Shown: piece by piece, positions 8,788 to 17,531 of the stretch
Layout of the letters: every line of letters begins with the position of its first letter
Numbering within the stretch: the stretch's first letter is position 1
Assembly: GCA_965227645.1 (NCBI GenBank)
Contig: OZ245773.1
Location: forward strand, 3,162,001-3,226,000
From: Flavimaribacter sp024343425
Lineage (GTDB): Bacteria > Pseudomonadota > Alphaproteobacteria > Rhizobiales > Rhizobiaceae
DNA length: 64,000 nt
Direction of reading: 5' to 3'
Made by a program: the position numbers and the translations under genes
Notes under the pieces: generated by a model
What the model was told of the DNA's origin: nothing
Databases searched by the model: none
What the model saw: the letters and a program-made list of their open reading frames with translations, nothing else

Positions 8788-9548
8788 ACCTTGGTCACCT
8801 CTTCCTCGATGTCCTTTGAAAGCTTGTCCAGCAGGTCGATATAGGTCGGATCGGTCTGGTCACGGGGATAGGCCAGCGGAACTTCGTATTCGTGCTTGAT
8901 GCCGGCCCGCGGCCCGGCCGACATGAGCAGCACGCGCTGTCCCAGGTTGAGCGCCTCGCGAATGTCGTGCGTCACGTAGATCGCCGTGCGCTTGACCTCC
9001 GACCAGATGGTGACGAGCTGGGTCTGCAGCATCTGGCGCGTCTGGGCGTCGAGCGCTGCGAACGGCTCGTCCATCAGCATGATTTCGGGACGCATGGCGA
9101 GCATCCGGGCGATCTGCACCCGCTGTTTCATGCCGCCCGACAACTCGTCGGGCAGCTTGTCGACATGGCCAGAGAGGTTGACCATGCGCAATGCTTCATC
9201 GGCCTGCCGTTTGCGGTCGGCGTCGGAAACCTTGTTCATGCGCAGACCGAATTCGACATTGCCCCGAACCGTCAGCCACTGGAACAGGGCGCTGTCGAGA
9301 TCCTGGAAAACCATGCCCCGATCCTTGCCCGGACCGGTCACGGTCTTGCCGGCGACCTTTACCTCGCCGGTCGTCGGCTTGTCGAAGCCGGCGATCAGCT
9401 TCAGCAAGGTCGACTTCCCGCAGCCGCTCGGCCCAAGCAGGATGAGGAACTCGCCGTCGGGCACGGTGAGATCCACATCCGCAAGGACCGGAAGGCCGCT
9501 TGTCCCGCCATGATAGGCGAAGGAAACTTTGGTCATTTCAATCGTCAT
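8778..9548 (-). CDS. ABC importer ATP-binding protein, SsuB/TauB-like
   Basis: 256 residues with Walker A GPSGCGKST, Q-loop VFQDLDSALFQWLTV, signature LSGGMKQRVQIARML, Walker B IMLMDEPFAALD and switch His in YVTHDIREAL. This composition is typical of the sulfonate/taurine/nitrate importer ATPases. It lies between the substrate-binding protein and permease genes and drives uptake by the same complex. Confidence 0.9.
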   Translation of the reverse strand: MTIEMTKVSFAYHGGTSGLPVLADVDLTVPDGEFLILLGPSGCGKSTLLKLIAGFDKPTTGEVKVAGKTVTGPGKDRGMVFQDLDSALFQWLTVRGNVEFGLRMNKVSDADRKRQADEALRMVNLSGHVDKLPDELSGGMKQRVQIARMLAMRPEIMLMDEPFAALDAQTRQMLQTQLVTIWSEVKRTAIYVTHDIREALNLGQRVLLMSAGPRAGIKHEYEVPLAYPRDQTDPTYIDLLDKLSKDIEEEVTKVWS

Positions 9549-9584
9549 TCTTTGTCTCCGACGGGACAGTTCTGCAGGCTTGAC

Positions 9585-10565
9585 TTACTTCTGAAGCATC
9601 GGATCGACTTCGACGCCCGGAACGGCTTCCGACAGGGCGCCTGCATCAAATTGCGCGGTGAAATCGTAGGGCTCGATCTTTCCGGCAGCGACGAGGAAGT
9701 CGTACTTCGCCTTCAGACTGGACATCGCCGAACTTCCGAAACTCAGGCCGTAGCGCTGCTGCTGGATAACGTTCTTGATCTGCTTTTCATCGCCACCCAC
9801 GCTTTCGGCGATCAGCGCGACCGCTTCATCGAGGTCGGACTCCATGTATTCGGAGGCTTTCTGGAACGCGCGCAGGGTCTTGGCGACCGTGTCCTGATGG
9901 GTGTCGTAATAGTCTTTCAGGACAACGAGCGGCGCGCTGGTGCTCTGGTTGACGATGCTGTCGTCTGCGATGAATTTCCATTTGTCATCGGCGTCCATGG
10001 TCGCAACGCCTTCGCCCCATATCCAGGCGGCGTCCAGTCGTCCCGCCTTCATAGCGCCGACGATCTCGAACAGGCTGGTAAAGCCGACCATGTTAACGTC
10101 CTCCTCCGGATTGAGGCCATTGTCGGACAGGTAGGTGCGGGTGACGAACTCCTGCGCCGTGCCTGTGGCGACGCCTATGTCCTTGCCCTTCAGGTCGCCC
10201 GGAATTTCGAGATCGGCCTTGGTGTAGAGCTTGTGCCAGCCCGGAAGCGGCTCGGCGATGATCGCCGGAGACATCAGCTTGCCGGCTGCGAAGCGGGTCA
10301 GCAGCGGAAAGTCGATGATCACGCCAAAATCAGCGTTGCCCGCAAGCACCGCGTCAACCGTGTCGACCCCGTAGGAATAGGTCTGAACAACAGGCTTGAT
10401 GCCTTCTTCTTCCAGGAAGCCCTTTTCGGCTGCGACAATGGCGAGCGAGCCCATTCCGTAGCCGTCAGTCGCATAGCGCACGACTTCCTGCGCCTGCGCC
10501 GAGACATTGAGCGCGACCGTTGCGGCGAGCGCCACCGCGGCGCCGAGTACTTTGCTTTTCAACAT
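9585..10565 (-). CDS. ABC importer periplasmic substrate-binding protein, SsuA/NMT1-like
   Basis: 326 residues with a clear Sec signal peptide (MLKSKVLGAAVALAATVALN..., cleavage likely after AQA, about residue 25). The mature part begins VVRYATDGYGMGSLAIVAAEKGFLEEEG and later has GNADFGVI, the pattern of the NMT1/SsuA-like binding proteins for sulfonates, nitrate or thiamine precursors. It directly precedes the ATPase and permease genes and sets the specificity of the importer. The ligand is not identifiable; an organosulfate is favoured by the neighbours. Confidence 0.88.
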   Translation of the reverse strand: MLKSKVLGAAVALAATVALNVSAQAQEVVRYATDGYGMGSLAIVAAEKGFLEEEGIKPVVQTYSYGVDTVDAVLAGNADFGVIIDFPLLTRFAAGKLMSPAIIAEPLPGWHKLYTKADLEIPGDLKGKDIGVATGTAQEFVTRTYLSDNGLNPEEDVNMVGFTSLFEIVGAMKAGRLDAAWIWGEGVATMDADDKWKFIADDSIVNQSTSAPLVVLKDYYDTHQDTVAKTLRAFQKASEYMESDLDEAVALIAESVGGDEKQIKNVIQQQRYGLSFGSSAMSSLKAKYDFLVAAGKIEPYDFTAQFDAGALSEAVPGVEVDPMLQK

Positions 10566-10588
10566 GCCATGTGTTCCTTCTGGTTGGT

Positions 10589-11365
10589 TTAGATTTCTGG
10601 TTGTTCAACTGGTGTAAAAGGCCGACCCGCCAGCCCGCTCGAAGCCTTCTTGGCCGCGAATTCGAGTTTGGACAGGATTTCGGTCTTGTTGATCGGATGC
10701 GCATTCAGCGCCGCGACCGAGACGACGTTGCGAACTATTCCCGATCCCTGCTGATCGAGCCCCATGACGAAACGGGTAATCGCGCCCTCGGTGCGAACCA
10801 GGAGGCCCGTCTTCCTGATTGCCTCGAACCCGTCCAAGTGCTCCTGCGGAACTTCCAAACCAAAGATATCGCGATAGACCCGCTCGACGTCTTCTTTCGG
10901 TTGATAGGCAAGCAGGAACTGGCCCATGCCGTTCTGGATCCAGTCCGTATTCGGCGCGAAGACATCGATGAAATGGTAGCAGTTGTGCAGTTCGGTCTTG
11001 GCGAGCAGCACAAAGCAGTCTCCGTGATAAGAGGCGATACAGGCCGAATGCCCCGTCTGATGGGCGAGATTGGCGACGGTTCCCTGCACCTGTACGCTTT
11101 GCAGCACCTGCGCGCTCTGAAGTCCGAAAGAGCGCAAGGCGTCGCCCAGTTGCAAGGTCCGGTACCCGACAGTGTAGTGGCCGTTCGACTGGCGCTGACG
11201 AATCCAGTTCTCTTCCATCAGCATCTTCAGAAGACGCGTCAGAGACGCCCCGGACAGATCCATCGCTTTTGCGAGATCGGAGAACGACCGCTCGTAAGGG
11301 TAGTCCGCAAGATGTTCGATCAGCCGCAGGGAGCGGCGACCGGCAGCCAGTGGGTTAGCCATCAT
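10589..11365 (-). CDS. IclR-family transcriptional regulator of the sulfatase module
   Basis: 258 residues: an N-terminal winged helix (SFSDLAKAMDLSGASLTRLLKMLMEENW) and a C-terminal IclR effector-binding domain. It is the first gene of the leftward operon, 23 bases ahead of the binding-protein gene, and is divergent from the second sulfatase across a 115-base gap containing direct and inverted repeats. That arrangement suits a local regulator of both transcripts. The inducer is unknown. Confidence 0.85.
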   Translation of the reverse strand: MMANPLAAGRRSLRLIEHLADYPYERSFSDLAKAMDLSGASLTRLLKMLMEENWIRQRQSNGHYTVGYRTLQLGDALRSFGLQSAQVLQSVQVQGTVANLAHQTGHSACIASYHGDCFVLLAKTELHNCYHFIDVFAPNTDWIQNGMGQFLLAYQPKEDVERVYRDIFGLEVPQEHLDGFEAIRKTGLLVRTEGAITRFVMGLDQQGSGIVRNVVSVAALNAHPINKTEILSKLEFAAKKASSGLAGRPFTPVEQPEI

Positions 11366-11434
11366 TTACTTTCAAAAATGAAACTGGTTACTTTCACTAT
11401 TGACAGTCTTGCGGATCGGCGTTTTTTTGTCAAT
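11366..11434. promoter_or_regulatory. Divergent promoter/operator region between iclR and sulfatase genes
   Basis: The gap contains a direct repeat of TTACTTTCA (11366-11374 and 11388-11396, 22 bases apart, about two helix turns), an overlapping inverted repeat TTTCA-AAAA-TGAAA (11370-11383), and an inverted pair ATTGACA (11399-11405) and TGTCAAT (11428-11434), which could also supply back-to-back -35 elements. These are candidate IclR sites; no experiment is implied. Confidence 0.5.
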
Positions 11435-11480
11435 GGGCTCTTTTCAATGATCGAGTCCCGGCCTTTAAAGGAGACTTGGC

Positions 11481-12938
11481 TTGAGTGACCGTCCGAATAT
11501 CCTGATCGTCTGCACCGACCAGCAGCGCACCGACACGCTGGGTTGCTACGGCAACGATCAGGTGTCCACGCCGAATATCGACGGCTTCGCGAAAGAGAGC
11601 GCCCTTTTCGAGAACGCCTTTGTGCAGAGCCCGATTTGCTCGCCCAGCCGCGGCAGTTTCATGACCGGACGTTACCCGCGCACGACAGGCCTGCGCCAGA
11701 ACGGCCAGATCATGCCGCCGGACGAGAAACCGATCTCGAAGTTGCTGGCCGACGAAGGCTATCTGGCCGGTCTCGTCGGCAAATTCCATTTCGGTCCGGG
11801 CGACCCGGCGATCGCAAAGACCACCGAGCCGCGGATCGACGACGGTTTTTCCGAGTTCAACTGGGCGCAGTCGCCCATGGACATGTGGGGCATGAATTCC
11901 GACTATACGCGGTTCCTGAAAGCGCGCGGCCTGCATTACGAAACCACGCCGCACGAACGCTCCCCCTGGGTGCGCAACGGCATGCCGGAGGACGCGACGG
12001 AGGCGGCCTGGTGTGGAACCCGCGCCTGCGAATTCATCGAACGAAACGCATCCGGCGATGCGCCGTGGTTCTACGTCGCAAACATCTACGCGCCGCATCA
12101 CCCCTTTGACCCACCGCCCTCCTTCATGGACCGATGGCTCGACCGGCTCGACGACGTCCCCCTGCCCGCCGCGATGGAAGACGATCTCGAGACCAAGACC
12201 CACTATCAGCGCGTGGATTCAGACGGCGCCTATGGTCAGGTCAAGAGCTTCATCGGCGGTTACGGGCGCGACGAAATGCGCGACATCGATCATCGCATGG
12301 TCAAGGCGGCCTATTGGGCGATGTGCGAACATGTCGACCAGCAGATGGGTCGCATTCTCAAAGCGCTCAACGACACCGGCCAGAAAGACAACACGATCGT
12401 TGTCTTCATGTCCGACCACGGCGAGATGATGGGCGACCACAACATCTATCTCAAGGGACCCTATTTCTACGACGCCGGCATTCGCGTGCCTTTCATGATC
12501 CGCTATCCCGGCAAGGTTCTGCCCGGCCGGCATCGCGAACTGGTCGAACTCGTCCATCTTGCGCCGACGCTGATGGAAGCCGCCGGCGCCGCGCCCTATG
12601 CCGGCATGCAGGCGCATTCGCTTCTCGGCTGGTTGAGCGGGGACGAGACGGCGCGGAAGGGAGACGATTCCGTCTATTGCGAGTACTACAACGCCATGCC
12701 GTATCACGCTGACCCGACGGCGCAATTGACGATGCTGAGGACCGATACCCACAAGATCGTCGTCGATCATTCCCATGACAACGGCGAACTGTACGACCTC
12801 GTCGCCGACCCGTTGGAGGTCAACAATCTGTGGCGCGATCCGGCCTCGCTGTCCCTCAAGGCGGACATGCTCACCAAACTCACGCACCGCATGGCCTTCA
12901 CGGTCGATCCGTTGCCACCGCGCCTGTCGGAGTGGTAG
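11481..12938 (+). CDS. Type I sulfatase (formylglycine-dependent), second copy
   Basis: 485 residues from a TTG start supported by AAGGAG seven bases upstream. The N-terminus RPNILIVCTDQQR supplies metal ligands, C53-S-P-S-R57-G-S-F-M-T-G-R is the formylglycine site, and VVFMSDHGEMMGDHN carries the second Asp-His metal pair. No signal peptide is seen, so a cytoplasmic role is likely. It is followed 9 bases later by the FGE gene that should mature it. It differs clearly from the sulfatase at 6618-7970, so the pair probably act on different esters or on successive sulfate groups. Confidence 0.9.
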   Translation: MSDRPNILIVCTDQQRTDTLGCYGNDQVSTPNIDGFAKESALFENAFVQSPICSPSRGSFMTGRYPRTTGLRQNGQIMPPDEKPISKLLADEGYLAGLVGKFHFGPGDPAIAKTTEPRIDDGFSEFNWAQSPMDMWGMNSDYTRFLKARGLHYETTPHERSPWVRNGMPEDATEAAWCGTRACEFIERNASGDAPWFYVANIYAPHHPFDPPPSFMDRWLDRLDDVPLPAAMEDDLETKTHYQRVDSDGAYGQVKSFIGGYGRDEMRDIDHRMVKAAYWAMCEHVDQQMGRILKALNDTGQKDNTIVVFMSDHGEMMGDHNIYLKGPYFYDAGIRVPFMIRYPGKVLPGRHRELVELVHLAPTLMEAAGAAPYAGMQAHSLLGWLSGDETARKGDDSVYCEYYNAMPYHADPTAQLTMLRTDTHKIVVDHSHDNGELYDLVADPLEVNNLWRDPASLSLKADMLTKLTHRMAFTVDPLPPRLSEW

Positions 12939-12947
12939 CGTCCGGCG

Positions 12948-13910
12948 ATGAGTGAACGGGACGACATGGAAGGCTGTTGCACGCCGTCGCGCGGCAGCAG
13001 CGAGTCATCGCGAAGCGCACACGAGTTTGCGCCTGATACAGAGCCGTCGCGAGACGATATGCGGCAAATTCCCGGCGGTTCGTTCGACATGGGCGGCGAG
13101 GACGCAGACGGTTTTCCGGCCGACGGCGAAGGCCCGATCCGCTCCGTCGAAACAGCGTCCTTCCTGATCGATTCCTGCGCCGTGACGACGGCCGATTTCG
13201 CCCGCTTCGTGGATCGGACCGGCTATGTCACGGATGCTGAACGCTACGGATGGTCGTTCGTGTTCGCAGCCGCTGTCCATCCGGCCGCCTTTGATCACAT
13301 CATGGATGGAAGGCTACCTGGAACCCCCTGGTGGCTGGCGGTGAAGGGAGCCTGCTGGAAATGTCCGGACGGACCGGGCTCGGACTGGCGCGACAGGCCA
13401 GACCATCCTGTGGTGCATGTCTCCTGGAACGACGCGCAGGCCTTTGCGTCCGCCAGCGGAAAACGGCTTCCCACCGAAGCCGAGTGGGAAAAGGCCGCGC
13501 GCGGCGGGCGCGTACAGTCGCGTTACCCGTGGGGCGACGAACTCGAGCCCGACGGCCGGCACATGTGCAATGTGTGGCAGGGCGCCTTCCCGACCGACAA
13601 CACCGCCGCCGACGGCTTTTTGATGACTGCGCCGGTCCGCTCGTTCGAACCGAATGGCTACGGGCTTTACAATGCCTCCGGCAATGTCTGGGAGTGGTGC
13701 CATGACGGCTGGAGCCCCGTCTGGCATGTCGAAGAAACCACAGCCACCCGGATTAATCCAGTCGGTCCGTCGAATGACGAGGCGAAGGTAATCCGCGGCG
13801 GCTCCTATCTCTGCCACGCCTCCTACTGCAACCGTTACCGGCTGTCGGCGCGCACCTTCAATTCGCCCGACTCCAGCACAGCAAACACCGGCTTCCGCTG
13901 CGCGCTCTAA
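12948..13910 (+). CDS. Formylglycine-generating enzyme (FGE/SUMF1 family)
   Basis: 320 residues. The FGE-sulfatase domain runs from about residue 38 (MRQIPGGSFDMGG) to the end and closely follows vertebrate SUMF1 in layout, including HPVVHVSWNDA, RLPTEAEWEKAARGG, GYGLYNASGNVWEW and the copper-binding active site C289-H-A-S-Y-C294-N-R-Y-R. It oxidises the sulfatase-motif Cys to formylglycine in the two neighbouring sulfatases. The N-terminal leader contains C10-C11-T-P-S-R15, an exact match to the CxPxR substrate core. The start is uncertain (ATG 12948, 12966 or 13059); the first two keep this motif. The gene ends overlapping the ligase gene tail by 4 bases. Confidence 0.93.
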   Translation: MSERDDMEGCCTPSRGSSESSRSAHEFAPDTEPSRDDMRQIPGGSFDMGGEDADGFPADGEGPIRSVETASFLIDSCAVTTADFARFVDRTGYVTDAERYGWSFVFAAAVHPAAFDHIMDGRLPGTPWWLAVKGACWKCPDGPGSDWRDRPDHPVVHVSWNDAQAFASASGKRLPTEAEWEKAARGGRVQSRYPWGDELEPDGRHMCNVWQGAFPTDNTAADGFLMTAPVRSFEPNGYGLYNASGNVWEWCHDGWSPVWHVEETTATRINPVGPSNDEAKVIRGGSYLCHASYCNRYRLSARTFNSPDSSTANTGFRCAL

Positions 13911-15520
13911 CCCCGATCATCGATCATCGCGGTCAGCGTCTCCAGACGGTCCGCCTCCATCGGCAACTTGTCCTGGCGCAATCGCGATATCCGTGGAAAG
14001 CGCATCGCGACGCCCGACTTGTGGCGCTTTGATCGCGCGATCCCTTCAAAGGCGACTTCAAGCACGAAACCGGACTGCGGCTCCGCGCGCACGGCCCGCA
14101 CCGGCCCAAAACGGTCCACCGTATTGTTGCGCACGAACCGGTCGAGAATTTCGAGTTCGGCGTCCGTGAAGCCGAAATAGGCCTTGCCGACGGGCACCAG
14201 CGTCTCACCGCCCGGCTCCCCGGTCCAAACGCCGAAGGTGAAATCCGAATAATAACTCGACCGCTTGCCGTGACCGCGCTGCGCATACATCATCACGGCG
14301 TCGATGATATGCGGTTCGCGTTTCCACTTGAACCACGGCCCCTTGACGCGGCCGGCCTGATAGGCGCTGTCGCGGCGTTTCATCATGACGCCTTCGATCA
14401 CCGGATCGTGCGGGTTCTTGCGCAGGCCGTCGAGTTGCTCCCAGCTTTCAAACCTGACCAGCGGCGAAAGGTCGAAACGGTCCCGCGCCGCAGTTTCGAT
14501 CACCTCGGACAGCCGATCCCGCCGGACCTCCAGCGGCTCTTCGCGAATGTCGCGATCCTTCAGGAACAACAGGTCGTAGGCGCGAATGAACGCCGGGTAG
14601 TCGGTCATATGCTTCTGCGTCACCGTCTTGCGGTTCAGCCGCTGCTGCAGATCGGAAAAGGTCAGCGTCGGCGAATTGGTGCGCGCCGTGCCGCCGATCA
14701 GCAGTTCGCCGTCGATCACGCCCTCGAAATCGACCGCCTCCAGAATATCGGGAAAACTGCCCGAGATGTCGTCGCCGCTGCGCGAATAGAGCCTGCGATG
14801 AGCGCCGTCAGCGGACAGCTGAACACGAATGCCGTCCCACTTCCATTCCGCCAGATAGTCGGCCGGGTCGAGCTTTTCGAGATCATTGTCGGTCGCGGGA
14901 TGCGCCAGCATCACGGGATGGAAGATCGCCGGCGTCGAAAGCTCTGGCCTGTCGCCCCTGCCTTCCAGCCAGGCGAACAGGCTCTCGTAAGGCGGCTCGA
15001 GCCCGTGCCAGAGCGTCTCGATATCGGACACGTCGACATCGCCCATCAGCGCCAGCGCCTGCTTGGTCAGGCGCGCAGACACACCGATCCGCAGGCCGCC
15101 GGTCGCCAGCTTGATCAACGCATGGCGCCCGCTGGCGTCCAGCCGGTCAAAGAGCGCGCGCACATGCGCCGCCACGTCGCTGCGGCCGAGCCCGTTCAAT
15201 TCCTCGATCACCTCGGACAGCCGCGGTTCATAGGCCTCGTCCTCCACCGGCGCTTCCCAGACCAGCGAAATCGTCTCGGCCAGGTCGCCGACGTAATCAT
15301 AGGAATAGCGAAACAGCGTCTCGTCCATCCGCTCCAGCACAAGTTCGCGCAGCAGCGCCGGCTTGACGAGCCTGATGTCCAGCGTTCCAGCGAGCGCGGC
15401 CAGCGCATAACCGCGATCGGGATCAGGCGTCGCCGAAAAATAGTCGACCAGCAGCCGCAGTTTCGCGTTTCGCTGCGGCGTCAGCGTCAGGCGGTCGAGG
15501 AGACGGGAAAAGGCTCTCAT
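13907..15520 (-). CDS. ATP-dependent DNA ligase of the ligase/exonuclease repair system
   Basis: 537 residues. The N-terminal ~200 residues form the DNA-binding domain; the adenylation domain carries the active-site lysine in E-W-K227-W-D-G-I-R232; an OB-fold C-terminus follows. The family is the bacterial LigC/LigB-like type usually found next to a metallo-beta-lactamase exonuclease and annotated as a DNA-damage response ligase. It overlaps the exonuclease gene by one base. The usual additional partners, a large helicase and a small phosphoesterase, are not in this window. Confidence 0.9.
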   Translation of the reverse strand: MRAFSRLLDRLTLTPQRNAKLRLLVDYFSATPDPDRGYALAALAGTLDIRLVKPALLRELVLERMDETLFRYSYDYVGDLAETISLVWEAPVEDEAYEPRLSEVIEELNGLGRSDVAAHVRALFDRLDASGRHALIKLATGGLRIGVSARLTKQALALMGDVDVSDIETLWHGLEPPYESLFAWLEGRGDRPELSTPAIFHPVMLAHPATDNDLEKLDPADYLAEWKWDGIRVQLSADGAHRRLYSRSGDDISGSFPDILEAVDFEGVIDGELLIGGTARTNSPTLTFSDLQQRLNRKTVTQKHMTDYPAFIRAYDLLFLKDRDIREEPLEVRRDRLSEVIETAARDRFDLSPLVRFESWEQLDGLRKNPHDPVIEGVMMKRRDSAYQAGRVKGPWFKWKREPHIIDAVMMYAQRGHGKRSSYYSDFTFGVWTGEPGGETLVPVGKAYFGFTDAELEILDRFVRNNTVDRFGPVRAVRAEPQSGFVLEVAFEGIARSKRHKSGVAMRFPRISRLRQDKLPMEADRLETLTAMIDDRG

Positions 15521-16530
15521 CAGTCGCCCTCGTCCTCATAGCCGACAAGGTGGAGTGGCCGCGCCGGAATGCCCTCCAGTTCGCACCAGCGCACCAACGC
15601 CTCTTCGCGCCCATGCGTCACCCACACTTCACCCGGGCCTACATCCCTGATCGTGTCCGTCAGTTCGGGCCAGTCGACGTGATCGGAAATCACCAGCGGC
15701 AGTTCGACGCCGCGCTGGCGGGCGCGCTGACGGATCAGCATCCATCCAGAAGCGAAGGCCGAAATCGGGTCGGCGAAGCGCCGCGCCCAGCGGTCGGCGA
15801 AAGAGGATGGCGGACAGACGATAACCGCGCCGCGATAGTCGTCGCGCGCCGATTTTTCCACCGTCGCCGGCAGGAGTTCGCCAAGTTGGACGTCCTGGCT
15901 CTCATAATATTCGCAGAGCTTCGCCAGCGCGCCGTGGATATAGATCGGGCGGTCGTATCCCTGCTTGCGCAGCAGCGCGATCACCCGCTGCGCCTTGCCC
16001 AGCGCATAGGCGCCGACGAGGTGGCTGCGCTCCGGAAACGTCTCCAGAGATTTCAGCAGCTTGCCGATTTCGGCTTCGGGGTCGGGATGATGAAACACCG
16101 GCAGACCGAAGGTCGCCTCGGTGATGAAGACGTCGCAAGGAACGGGTTCGAAGGGTTCGCATGTCGGATCCACCGAACGCTTGTAGTCGCCGGAGACGAT
16201 GATGCGCATACCGTCCTTTTCAATGGCGATCTGCGCCGAACCGAGCACATGTCCCGCCGGATGGAAGGTCACCGTCACGCCGTTGACGTCGATTGTCTTT
16301 CGCAGATCGGCGGTCTGTTCCTGTCCGCAAAAGTCCTCGCCGTAGCGGATGCGCATTATATCCAGCGTCTGCCGGGTCGCCAGAACCGCCTGATGACCGG
16401 AGCGCGCATGGTCGGAATGGCCATGCGTGATTAGAGCGCGTTCGACCGGGCGCACCGGATCGACGTAAAAGTCGCCCGGCGCGCAGTAGAGACCTTCCGG
16501 CCGCGGACTCAGCAACGCTTCGGCTTTCAT
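15520..16530 (-). CDS. Ligase-associated DNA exonuclease (metallo-beta-lactamase/beta-CASP-like)
   Basis: 336 residues. The metal-binding motif is H36-G-H38-S-D40-H41-A, followed by HPAGHVLGSAQI and VSGDYK, typical of SNM1/Artemis-like nucleases that process DNA ends. The coupling with the ATP-dependent ligase (genes overlap at 15520) is the standard two-gene core of this repair system. It should trim ends before sealing. Confidence 0.88.
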   Translation of the reverse strand: MKAEALLSPRPEGLYCAPGDFYVDPVRPVERALITHGHSDHARSGHQAVLATRQTLDIMRIRYGEDFCGQEQTADLRKTIDVNGVTVTFHPAGHVLGSAQIAIEKDGMRIIVSGDYKRSVDPTCEPFEPVPCDVFITEATFGLPVFHHPDPEAEIGKLLKSLETFPERSHLVGAYALGKAQRVIALLRKQGYDRPIYIHGALAKLCEYYESQDVQLGELLPATVEKSARDDYRGAVIVCPPSSFADRWARRFADPISAFASGWMLIRQRARQRGVELPLVISDHVDWPELTDTIRDVGPGEVWVTHGREEALVRWCELEGIPARPLHLVGYEDEGD

Positions 16531-16676
16531 GGGAACTCAACCCCGACAAACAAACCTCAACGCCATGATCTGCTGCACGTTCCGGAAAATGCAAGTTTTC
16601 TTCGATGCTGGAACGAAGACACTGCGCGACAGGCAGCCGCCACGCGTCCACGTGGCAATAGATAAAAACCGTCCGG

Positions 16677-17039
16677 TCAACTCCCCCGGTAGGTCGAATA
16701 GCCGTAGGGCGAGATCAGCAGCGGCACGTGATAGTGCGCATCCGTGTCCGCAATTCCAAAGCGGATCGGAATGACATCCAGAAAGGCGGGCTCAGGAAGA
16801 TCGGAGCCTGACTGCTTCAGATAGTCGCCGGCATGGAAGACCAGTTCGTAGACGCCGGCCTTCATTGACTCTCCGCTCAGCAGCGGGCCGTCGCAGCGTC
16901 CGTCATGGTTGGTCACGACCGAACCGATCACATGGAAGGTTTCGTCGGCGCAGACCTCCCGCAACTCGATCTTGAGGCCTGCGGCCGGACTTCCTTTCGC
17001 CGTGTCCAGCACGTGGGTCGTCAGTCGTCCGTTGGCCAT
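16677..17039 (-). CDS. uraH: 5-Hydroxyisourate hydrolase
   Basis: 120 residues, the usual transthyretin-like length. The N-terminus LTTHVLDTAKG contributes active-site His9, and the C-terminus ends Y-R-G-S (117-120), the diagnostic tetrapeptide that separates the hydrolase from transthyretin. It converts 5-hydroxyisourate made by PuuD into OHCU. It abuts allA directly and is the last gene of the leftward allantoin operon. Confidence 0.96.
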   Translation of the reverse strand: MANGRLTTHVLDTAKGSPAAGLKIELREVCADETFHVIGSVVTNHDGRCDGPLLSGESMKAGVYELVFHAGDYLKQSGSDLPEPAFLDVIPIRFGIADTDAHYHVPLLISPYGYSTYRGS

Positions 17040-17531
17040 CTACTTGCTCCAATTGATTTCGAACGGGTCCGGATAATCAAACTCTTCCAGATTATTGCCC
17101 TCGCCCTCGCGGTCAACCACCAGAAAGTCGCTCACGTCATCCAGCGCCATCAACGGATGATGCCATATATTGGCCCGATAGTTCACCCCTTGGGCGCCAG
17201 AGGCCAGAAAAACCTCAGGAGAACCGGGCCTGCCGTCCACATCCTGCGCCACGACCACAAGCCAGGGCCGGTTCTGCAGGGGATAGAACGCCTGGCTGCC
17301 AAGCGGATGGCGCTCCATCATCGTCAGGGAATAGGGAAAGGACCGCGGCTGGCCGCGAAAGATGCTGACGATCGCCGCGCCCCCGCCGGTCTGCGCTTGC
17401 GCCAGCGCGTGGAAACGCTCGGTGCTTCCGCCGTTAATCAGCCGCACTTCGGCGCCTTCCGTCTCGATGACGTCGCCGAAGGGCTCGAACGCTTCTTTCG
17501 TCAGTTTCCGGATCTCGAGCCGGACCGTCAT
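17040..17531 (-). CDS. allA: Ureidoglycolate lyase
   Basis: 163 residues of the AllA cupin family, with EAFEPFGDVIETEG at the N-terminus and NYRANIWHHPLMALDDVSDF carrying the conserved His pair. It splits ureidoglycolate to glyoxylate and urea, the final step. Its start overlaps the allantoicase stop by one base. Confidence 0.95.
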   Translation of the reverse strand: MTVRLEIRKLTKEAFEPFGDVIETEGAEVRLINGGSTERFHALAQAQTGGGAAIVSIFRGQPRSFPYSLTMMERHPLGSQAFYPLQNRPWLVVVAQDVDGRPGSPEVFLASGAQGVNYRANIWHHPLMALDDVSDFLVVDREGEGNNLEEFDYPDPFEINWSK

